Below are positions 40,785 to 48,121 of a stretch of 64,000 nucleotides of DNA, one piece after another (positions within the stretch are counted from its first letter, which is position 1; each line of letters begins with the position of its first letter). The notes under the pieces are model-generated. The model searched no databases. It saw only the letters and a list, made by a program, of their open reading frames with translations, and was not told where the DNA came from. The stretch lies in assembly GCF_035317345.1 (NCBI RefSeq), contig NZ_JAYKTU010000001.1; one strand, written 5' to 3'. This DNA comes from Cellvibrio fontiphilus (GTDB lineage: Bacteria; Pseudomonadota; Gammaproteobacteria; Pseudomonadales; Cellvibrionaceae). The position numbers and the translations under genes are program-made.

Positions 40785-43289
40785 GTGAGTGTATTGTTTA
40801 AACCTGGAGTAATTTACAGCGGTATTTTTTTGGCAGCATTAATGGGTTGCTCACCAGAAAAAACCACCGAACAACAAACCAAGGCTACAACACCTGTTGC
40901 GCAACCTGACCTGAAAGATACCCTTGTTGCCACGGCGGAAATCAGCAACGCCAATAATTTTGCACTGCAACAAGAGCCAATTTATTTTTCATTTTATGAC
41001 TTGGGTATAGATGCCAATGAAGCAGCAAAACTCGCTGTACTTCAAGGCGATCAACCCCAGGCTTCACAAAGTGTCGATACCGACGGTGACGGCGCGCTGG
41101 ACAGTTTGTTACTGGCTGCCGATTTTGCACCGGCCGAACGCAAGAATTTTATTATTTCTACCGATCCTGCTATCGCCAAACCCGCGCTGAAAAAACAAAC
41201 CCAGGCGGAAATTTCCATTAAAGAAGGCGGTGAGTGGAAAGGCAAAGTTTACGAAGGTGGCAGCTTTAAAAATGTGGATAGCGTAACCCCGCCGCCACAA
41301 TACACCGATCACTCCTACTGGATTCGCTACGAAGGCCCCGGCATAGAGTCGGATAAAGTGGCCTACCGTATTTATCTGGATTGGCGTAACGGTTTCGATA
41401 TTTTTGGCAAAAAAGTTAACGATCTTGTGCTGCAAAATGTAGGACAAGACGGTTATGACTCCTACCATGAAAATGCCGACTGGGGAGTGGATGTTTTAAA
41501 AGTGGGTAAATCACTCGGCATGGGTGGTTTTGGATTTTGGAATGGCAAACAAGTCGAATTGGTTTCACAAACCGAAAGCCGCTCCGCCAGTATCACCAAC
41601 AATGGCGATATTTATTCCGGTTTTAAAATTAACTACAACGGCTGGCAAGTTAACAACCAAAAACTGGATATGACCGCGCATTTTTCCATGACAGCGGGAA
41701 GCCGTTTGGTGAAAGTTAACCTGAGCAAAACCGAGCGCTTGCCGAATATGGCAATTGGTTTGGTGAAACACCCGGGCACCACATTGCTTGAAGGCAATCA
41801 AAACATTAGCGGTTATGCCTGGACTTATGTGGCCAGCTGGGGCAAACAAAGCTTGAGCGGCCCGGATGACCATTTGGGCATGGCAATTATTTTCCGCCGC
41901 GATGATCGCGCTGAACAAACACAGGATGAAACCTCTTATGTTTCGGTGATGAAAGATAAAGGCGGAAAATTGGAATATTACTTCCTCGCTGCCTGGGAAC
42001 ATGAATTGGATGGCATAAAAACCGAAGCGGATTTTAAAGCCTATCTGGATCGCGAAGTATTGCGTTTAACCAGAGAACCGCGTGTGCGTTTTGAATCCGC
42101 ACTCAGCGCCAAAGCCAAACAATCACCGCTGACGGCTGAGTCTGCGCTGCAGTGGAGCAAGGCCTTGGCTGACTCGGAACTCGCGCGCAAAACCCTGAAT
42201 TACCACTATCAAGGTTGGGATGAAAACCGTCGTCGCCCCTCCAAATTTGAATACGACATTGTCGGCATGCAAATTATGGCGCTGCAAAAATTAAACGAGG
42301 TAAGCCCCGACCAGCGTTATATGGATGCCGCCGAAACAGTCACCGGTAGTTTTGTTGCCGAGGATGGTCACATCCACACCTTTGAACCGGATTTATTCAG
42401 TATCGATTTAACCAAACCCGGCGATGTCTTGATTCTGCTGGAGCAGCGTACCGGCGCCGAAAAATATCGCAAAGCAGTAGATTTTTTGCGCGAAAATTTG
42501 AAGCGTCACCCACGCACCAGCGGCGGGGCTTTCTGGCATCGCGCCACCTATCCTAACCAATTGTGGCTGGATGGTGTTTATATGGGCATGCCCTTTCTGG
42601 TGCAGTACGCCGCCACCTATGAAACTGGCGCGCAGCAACATGAAAGCTTTAAAGAAGCCGTGCATGAATTTGTGATTGCGCGCGAGCAGCTACGCAATCC
42701 TGAAACCGGTTTGTACTACCACGCCTGGGATGAATCCAAACAAGCTGACTGGGCCGACAAAGAAACCGGCCGCGCATCCCAATACTGGCTGCGCGGTTTG
42801 GGTTGGTACGCTATGGCATTGGTCGATGTGCTAGATTACTTACCGGAATCCGAAACCGAGTTGCGCAAAACCCTGATTGATATCACCCGGGAATTGGCCG
42901 CAGATTTGTTGCGCTACCAGGATGCAGAAACCGGCACCTGGTGGCAAATTCTGGATAAACCCGGTGCCCTTGCCAATTATCGCGAATCCAGCGGCAGTGC
43001 GATGTTCACCTATTTTTATGCCAAGGCGATAAATAAAGGTTATTTGCCGGAAACCTATCGCGCGGCCACAATTAAAGCCTATGAAGGTTTGATCAATGAA
43101 TTTGTCACGGTGCATAGCGATGGCAAAATCAGCATGAACGACCAGTGCCTCGTTGCCGGTTTGGGTTTTGGCCGCGATGGCAGTTACGATTACTACATGA
43201 CCGAGCGTATTTTCTCCAACGATGCCAAGGGTAATGTGCCCTTTATTATTGCTGGTATCGAAATTTACAAATTACTTAAACAGCAATGA
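40785..43289 (+). CDS. DUF4861 plus GH105 unsaturated-uronyl hydrolase, lipoprotein
   Basis: An 834-residue two-domain envelope protein from the GTG at 40785, with AGAGG eight bases upstream. Lipobox LAALMGC near residue 22. Residues ~40-425 match the DUF4861 beta-rich domain (YTDHSYWIRYEGPGIESDKVAYRIYLDWRNGFDIFGKK, split by its WIRYEG and YLDWRNG motifs). Residues ~455-830 form the (alpha/alpha)6-barrel of GH105 (YteR/YesR type): YPNQLWLDGVYMGMPF with the catalytic Asp, YHAWDE, and SQYWLRGLGWYAMALVDVLDYLP. GH105 enzymes remove the unsaturated uronic acid from pectin-lyase products. The released 4-deoxy-5-keto-uronate is handled by KduI and KduD, encoded next. Confidence 0.92.
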   Translation: MSVLFKPGVIYSGIFLAALMGCSPEKTTEQQTKATTPVAQPDLKDTLVATAEISNANNFALQQEPIYFSFYDLGIDANEAAKLAVLQGDQPQASQSVDTDGDGALDSLLLAADFAPAERKNFIISTDPAIAKPALKKQTQAEISIKEGGEWKGKVYEGGSFKNVDSVTPPPQYTDHSYWIRYEGPGIESDKVAYRIYLDWRNGFDIFGKKVNDLVLQNVGQDGYDSYHENADWGVDVLKVGKSLGMGGFGFWNGKQVELVSQTESRSASITNNGDIYSGFKINYNGWQVNNQKLDMTAHFSMTAGSRLVKVNLSKTERLPNMAIGLVKHPGTTLLEGNQNISGYAWTYVASWGKQSLSGPDDHLGMAIIFRRDDRAEQTQDETSYVSVMKDKGGKLEYYFLAAWEHELDGIKTEADFKAYLDREVLRLTREPRVRFESALSAKAKQSPLTAESALQWSKALADSELARKTLNYHYQGWDENRRRPSKFEYDIVGMQIMALQKLNEVSPDQRYMDAAETVTGSFVAEDGHIHTFEPDLFSIDLTKPGDVLILLEQRTGAEKYRKAVDFLRENLKRHPRTSGGAFWHRATYPNQLWLDGVYMGMPFLVQYAATYETGAQQHESFKEAVHEFVIAREQLRNPETGLYYHAWDESKQADWADKETGRASQYWLRGLGWYAMALVDVLDYLPESETELRKTLIDITRELAADLLRYQDAETGTWWQILDKPGALANYRESSGSAMFTYFYAKAINKGYLPETYRAATIKAYEGLINEFVTVHSDGKISMNDQCLVAGLGFGRDGSYDYYMTERIFSNDAKGNVPFIIAGIEIYKLLKQQ

Positions 43290-43358
43290 TTTAAAAAATT
43301 ACTTAAATATTAACCTAAAAGAATTAATTAAAAATTACGTTAAAAAAAATAACTATCC

Positions 43359-43391
43359 GCGCGCACCTGTGAGTTTTGCTCATGTGCGCGC
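43359..43391 (+). other. GC-rich stem-loop between GH105 and kduI genes
   Basis: GCGCGCAC pairs with GTGCGCGC with a 17-base loop that can pair a little further. No T-run follows. It occupies the 177-bp gap otherwise filled with AT-rich DNA. It may attenuate or stabilise the transcript. Confidence 0.55.
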
Positions 43392-43466
43392 ATTGCTTCT
43401 ATAGAGTGGATACCATCAACCTGTGTTGCGCTTGCGCGCAGCAGCCGAGAGACGAAGGTTTTTATT

Positions 43467-44306
43467 ATGAAAGTGTTAGAAGAACGTTTTGCCGTCCATC
43501 AGGACGACTACAAACATTACGATACTGAAAAACTGCGCAAACATTTTTTAATCGAAAATATTTTCACCGCTGACCAGGTGGAATTTACCTACACCCACTA
43601 CGAGCGCTTGATGGTGGGCGGTGTTATGCCGGTGAGCAAACCCGTGCAACTGGAAACCTACTACCAATTAAAATCTGAATATTTTTTAGCGCGCCGTGAG
43701 TTGGGCGCAATTAATATTGGTGGTAGCGGCAAGGTGTCGGTAGATGGTGAAGTATTTGAAATTGGCACCAAAGAAGCCATTTACATCGGGCGCGGCGCCA
43801 AAGACGTTTTTTTCAGCAGCGACGATGCCAGTAATCCTGCGAAGTTTTATTTGAATTCCACGCCAGCGCACCACAGCTATCCCACCAAAAAAGTGAACAA
43901 GGAAAATAGCAAGGTATTGCACATGGGCGCGGGTGACACCTGTAACGAGCGCGATATTTATCAGCTGATGATCAGCTCGGTGCTGGATACCTGTCAATTG
44001 CAAATGGGTATGACCGAATTAAAACCCGGCAGCATTTGGAACACTATGCCCATGCACACCCACAGCCGCCGGATGGAAGCCTATTTTTATTTCAACATTC
44101 CGCAAGATCACGCAGTGTGCCATTTTATGGGCCCAGCCGATGAAACGCGCCACCTGTGGATCGGCAATGAGCAAGCGGTAGTTTCGCCGCCCTGGTCTAT
44201 GCACTCGGGCGTGGGCACTGCTAACTACACGTTTATTTGGGGTATGGCAGGGGAGAACATGGACTACACTGACATGGATTTCCACAAGCCCAGCGAATTG
44301 AAATAA
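43467..44306 (+). CDS. kduI: 5-Keto-4-deoxyuronate isomerase
   Basis: A 279-residue cupin-fold zinc enzyme interconverting 4-deoxy-L-threo-5-hexosulose uronate and 2,5-diketo-3-deoxygluconate. Motifs: FTYTHYERLMVGGVMPVSKPVQLE near the N-terminus, GGSGKVSVDG, and the metal site MPMHTHSRRMEAYFYF (two His and Glu) with the fourth ligand in WSMHSGVGTANYTFIWGMAGEN. Length and order match E. coli KduI (278). GAAGG upstream of the ATG. It is followed after 56 bp by kduD. Confidence 0.97.
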   Translation: MKVLEERFAVHQDDYKHYDTEKLRKHFLIENIFTADQVEFTYTHYERLMVGGVMPVSKPVQLETYYQLKSEYFLARRELGAINIGGSGKVSVDGEVFEIGTKEAIYIGRGAKDVFFSSDDASNPAKFYLNSTPAHHSYPTKKVNKENSKVLHMGAGDTCNERDIYQLMISSVLDTCQLQMGMTELKPGSIWNTMPMHTHSRRMEAYFYFNIPQDHAVCHFMGPADETRHLWIGNEQAVVSPPWSMHSGVGTANYTFIWGMAGENMDYTDMDFHKPSELK

Positions 44307-44362
44307 CGTTTGAATATTTTCGTCAACCTGCACAGGCGGGCATCCAAAAAATTGGTAAAACT

Positions 44363-45157
44363 ATGAATCACCCATTATTTGATTTAACTGGAAAAATCGC
44401 GCTGGTAACCGGCGCCACTCACGGTTTGGGCATGGCTATGGCAAGCGGCCTTGCCAGCGCCGGCGCCACATTAATTATTAACGGCAACTCCTCGCAAGAA
44501 AAAATCGACAATGCCGTTAACGAATATCGTGCAAAAGGTTTCAAGGCGTTTGGTTACAAATTTAATGTGACCAATGAAGACGAAGTGATTGCCGCTGTTG
44601 ATCAAATTGAAAAAGATCACGGCCCGATTGATATTTTGATTAACAACGCCGGCATTATTAAACGCACACCACTGCTGGAAATGACGCTGGAAGATTTTGA
44701 AGAAGTGATCAAAATCGATTTGACCGGAGTGTTCACCATGACCCGCCCGGTCGCTCGCAAAATGGTGGAGCGTCGCCAGGGCAAGATCATTAATATTTGT
44801 TCAATGATGAGTGAACTTGGCCGCAATTCCGTTGGCGCTTATGCAGCAGCCAAAGGCGGCTTGAAAATGCTCACCAAAAATATGGCCACCGAGTGGGCGA
44901 AATACAACGTGCAAGTAAACGGTATTGGCCCCGGCTATTTTGCCACCAGCCAAACCGAACCCATCCGCGTGGACGGCCACCCCTTTAACGATTTTATTAT
45001 CAGCCGCACCCCGGCCGGCAAATGGGGCGACCCGGACGACCTGCAAGGCGCCACCATTTTCCTCGCCTCCAAAGCGAGTGATTTTGTCACCGGCCAAATC
45101 GTCTATGTGGACGGCGGTATACTCGCCACCATTGGCAAGCCAAGTAACGAAGCCTAA
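44363..45157 (+). CDS. kduD: 2-Dehydro-3-deoxy-D-gluconate 5-dehydrogenase
   Basis: A 264-residue short-chain dehydrogenase reducing 2,5-diketo-3-deoxygluconate to 2-keto-3-deoxygluconate with NADH or NADPH. Cofactor motif TGATHGLGMAMA, then NNAG (about 89-92), Ser in ICSMMSELG and the catalytic YAAAKGG; the C-terminal FVTGQIVYVDGG is standard for the family. Its product is the substrate of KdgK. A strong terminator follows. Confidence 0.96.
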   Translation: MNHPLFDLTGKIALVTGATHGLGMAMASGLASAGATLIINGNSSQEKIDNAVNEYRAKGFKAFGYKFNVTNEDEVIAAVDQIEKDHGPIDILINNAGIIKRTPLLEMTLEDFEEVIKIDLTGVFTMTRPVARKMVERRQGKIINICSMMSELGRNSVGAYAAAKGGLKMLTKNMATEWAKYNVQVNGIGPGYFATSQTEPIRVDGHPFNDFIISRTPAGKWGDPDDLQGATIFLASKASDFVTGQIVYVDGGILATIGKPSNEA

Positions 45158-45209
45158 ACCTTTGTACAAAACCAGAATAATTCACCCCTTTTATTCTGGT
45201 TTCTCCCGC

Positions 45210-45241
45210 AACAGCCGCCCCACAAGGGCGGCTGTTTTTTT
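45210..45241 (+). terminator. Rho-independent terminator after kduD
   Basis: ACAGCCGCCC pairs over 10 bp with GGGCGGCTGT around CACAA and is followed by a run of T. It ends the kduI-kduD unit. The remaining 45242-45451 contains no gene; a CACGTTTATAA near 45335 only vaguely resembles the LacI-type sites. Confidence 0.9.
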
Positions 45242-45451
45242 ATGCAAAGGATTATTAAAAGTAAAAGGGATTCGCTAAAAACCCCTGAAATGCTACCTTT
45301 ATAGGACGTGCGCTCCCAGTGCAACCACCGCTGGCACGTTTATAACACCGGTTTTCGCATGGATGAATACTATTTCAAATATCAGCGACATCCGCCTGAC
45401 GCGAACAAGCCGTTATCTCATTTCTGGTTCGTTGAATAGGTCATACCCACT

Positions 45452-48037
45452 ATGAACAATAAACTTGCTCTACGCGCACTCCTGCCCGGTGCGCTCTTGC
45501 TCTCGCTGTTGGCGGGTTGCGACTCCAAAAAAACCGAGGCACCGCCCGCTGCCACTGATGCGCCTGCCGCCCAAGCCAGCAAGGTGGAATGGCCGGCTAT
45601 TGCCAGCGCAGTGAAAAAAGATCCGGCGGTGGAAGCCCGTGTTGAGGATTTACTGGCGCGCATGACACTGGAAGAAAAAATCGGCCAGTTAATCCAGCCT
45701 GAAATCAAGTTCCTCACGCCTGAGGATGTCATCAAATACCATGTCGGCTCAGTGCTCAACGGCGGTGGCAGCACCCCCGGCAGCAACAAATACGCCACCA
45801 TGGAGGATTGGGTGAAGCTGGCGGACAGCTTTTACAACGCCTCGGTGGATAAATCCAACGGCCGTATTGGTATTCCTATTATGTGGGGCACCGACGCCGT
45901 GCACGGTTTGGGTAACGTGATTGGCGCCACCCTGTTCCCGCACAATATTGGCTTGGGTGCGACCAATAACCCCGAGCTGTTAAAAGAAATCGGCCGCGTT
46001 ACCGCGATTGAAATCGCCGTGACCGGTCTGGACTGGGACTTCTCGCCCACCGTTGCGGTTGCACGCGATGATCGCTGGGGCCGCACTTACGAGAGCTGGT
46101 CGGAAGATCCAAAAATCGTTGGCGACTTTGCCGGCAAAATGGTGGAAGGCTTGCAAGGTGAAGGCGGTAGCGAAAACTTCCTCACCAACAACCATGTGAT
46201 TGCCACTGCCAAACACTTTATTGGCGATGGCGGCACCCTGAATGGTGTAGATCGCGGCGCTACCCAGGGCGATGAGCAAGTGCTGCGCGACATTCACGGC
46301 GCCGGTTACTTTAGCGCGCTGGAATCCGGTGTGCAGGCGGTCATGGCCTCCTTTACCAGCTGGGACGGCACTCGCATGCACGGCCACAAATACCTGCTGA
46401 CCGATGTACTCAAAGGTCAAATGGGTTTTGATGGTCTGGTGGTAGGTGACTGGAGTGGCCATAGTTTTATCCCCGGCTGTACCGCTGTGGATTGCCCTGA
46501 GTCGCTGATGGCTGGCCTGGACATTTACATGGTGCCGGAGCCTAACTGGAAAGACCTGTATAACAACCTCTTGGCACAAGCCAAATCCGGTGAAATTACT
46601 GCTGAACGTCTGGACGATGCAGTGCGCCGTATCCTGCGCGTGAAAATCCGCGCCGGTCTGTTTGAAAAAGGCGCACCTTCCACTCGCCCACTGGCTGGCA
46701 AAAAAGAACTGCTGGGCGCGCCGGAACACCGTGCTGTTGCCCGTCAGGCGGTACGTGAATCGCTGGTGATGCTGAAAAACAAAAACAACCTGTTGCCGCT
46801 GGCACGCAACCAGAAAGTATTGGTGGCTGGCGATGGCGCAGACAATATCGGTAAACAAAGCGGCGGCTGGTCTGTTACCTGGCAGGGCACTGGCAACGTC
46901 AACAGCGATTTCCCGGGCGGCACCTCTATTTACGCCGGTATTAAAGATGTAGTGGATACCGCAGGCGGCAAAGCCACTTTGAGTGTGGATGGTTCCTACA
47001 GCGAAAAGCCGGACGTTGCGATTGTGGTCTTTGGTGAAGATCCCTACGCCGAAATGCAGGGTGACGTTGGCATGCTGGCTTACAAACCACGCAACCCTAC
47101 CGATTGGGAATTACTGAAGAAATTACGCAGCGATGGCATTCCGGTAGTATCCTTGTTCATTTCCGGGCGCCCACTCTGGGTTAACCGCGAGCTGAACGCT
47201 TCAGACGCTTTTGTTGCCATCTGGTTACCGGGTACCGAAGGTGCTGGTGTAGCGGATGTCATCTTTAAAAATGCTGCGGGTGAAGTGAACTACGACGTAA
47301 AAGGTCGCCTGAGCTTCTCCTGGCCAAAACACCCGGATCAAACTCCGCTCAACAAGGGCGACGCCAACTACGACCCACTTTTTGCCTATGGTTACGGCAT
47401 GAGTTATGCCGACAAAAACACCTTGGGTGATGACTTGCCAGAAGACGGCCCCAAAGCCGCCGAAGCCATGGACGTGATGGAAATTTTCAACCGTCGCCCT
47501 ATGGACCCCTGGCAGTTGGAAATCATTGGCTTCCAGAACGATCAGATGCCAATGAACAGCAACACCGTTAAAGCCTCATCCTTGATGATCCAAGCCGTTG
47601 ACCGCGATGTGCAGGAAGATGCACGCCGCGTAGTCTGGAACGGTAGCGGCCAGGGTCAGGTGGCGCTGTCCGTTGGCAACCGTCAGGACTTTATCAACTA
47701 CGTTAATAGCGATTCTGCCTTGGTATTCGATATCAAAGTAGACGCCGCACCGAGCGCTACCAGCTTCCTGCGCTTGGGCTGTGGCTCTTACTGTGCGTCC
47801 GACATCGACCTGACTGAAAAACTCAAAGGTTTTGCCGGTCAGGGTTGGCAGACAGTGACAGTACCCTTTAGCTGTTACCCCAATGCCGGCGCGAACTTTG
47901 GTATCGCCCAGCCACCAGAAGAGTATTGGACCCAAGTCCTTGCCCCCTTCTCGCTGGTTACCGCTGGCACTTTGGATATTACCTTCGCCAAAGTCAGCGT
48001 GGTAAAAGGCGCCGGTAAAGACGTAGCCTGCCCCTGA
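45452..48037 (+). CDS. Glycoside hydrolase family 3 beta-glucosidase / exo-glucanase, lipoprotein
   Basis: An 861-residue enzyme. The signal ends in LLSLLAGC, predicting lipidation at about residue 23. The GH3 N-terminal barrel runs about 60-420: LTLEEKIGQLIQPE, GTDAVHG, TAKHFIGDGGT, and the nucleophile Asp in VVGDWSGH near residue 331. The GH3 C-terminal domain is about 445-650 (RQAVRESLVMLKN, VFGEDPYAEMQGD carries the acid/base region). A further galactose-binding-like domain (~690-860) is as in ExoP-type 1,3/1,4-beta-glucanases. Expected substrates are beta-1,3/1,4-linked glucans or cello-oligosaccharides, so it extends the locus beyond pectin. Confidence 0.94.
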   Translation: MNNKLALRALLPGALLLSLLAGCDSKKTEAPPAATDAPAAQASKVEWPAIASAVKKDPAVEARVEDLLARMTLEEKIGQLIQPEIKFLTPEDVIKYHVGSVLNGGGSTPGSNKYATMEDWVKLADSFYNASVDKSNGRIGIPIMWGTDAVHGLGNVIGATLFPHNIGLGATNNPELLKEIGRVTAIEIAVTGLDWDFSPTVAVARDDRWGRTYESWSEDPKIVGDFAGKMVEGLQGEGGSENFLTNNHVIATAKHFIGDGGTLNGVDRGATQGDEQVLRDIHGAGYFSALESGVQAVMASFTSWDGTRMHGHKYLLTDVLKGQMGFDGLVVGDWSGHSFIPGCTAVDCPESLMAGLDIYMVPEPNWKDLYNNLLAQAKSGEITAERLDDAVRRILRVKIRAGLFEKGAPSTRPLAGKKELLGAPEHRAVARQAVRESLVMLKNKNNLLPLARNQKVLVAGDGADNIGKQSGGWSVTWQGTGNVNSDFPGGTSIYAGIKDVVDTAGGKATLSVDGSYSEKPDVAIVVFGEDPYAEMQGDVGMLAYKPRNPTDWELLKKLRSDGIPVVSLFISGRPLWVNRELNASDAFVAIWLPGTEGAGVADVIFKNAAGEVNYDVKGRLSFSWPKHPDQTPLNKGDANYDPLFAYGYGMSYADKNTLGDDLPEDGPKAAEAMDVMEIFNRRPMDPWQLEIIGFQNDQMPMNSNTVKASSLMIQAVDRDVQEDARRVVWNGSGQGQVALSVGNRQDFINYVNSDSALVFDIKVDAAPSATSFLRLGCGSYCASDIDLTEKLKGFAGQGWQTVTVPFSCYPNAGANFGIAQPPEEYWTQVLAPFSLVTAGTLDITFAKVSVVKGAGKDVACP

Positions 48038-48058
48038 TAACTGCTGATTCCTAGCCAA

Positions 48059-48096
48059 TAAAAAAACCCCCGCATGGCAACATGCGGGGGTTTTTG
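48059..48096. terminator. Bidirectional terminator between GH3 and TonB receptor genes
   Basis: ACCCCCGCATG pairs over 11 bp with CATGCGGGGGT around GCAA, with A6 before and T5 after, so it works for both convergent units (GH3 stop 48037, receptor stop 48122). Confidence 0.9.
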
Positions 48097-48121
48097 TTTT
48101 GCGGAGTTTTAACGGAGAGGC

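Noticed and set aside
45980..46858. 292-residue minus-strand open frame
   Set aside because: Antisense to the GH3 gene, no family features.
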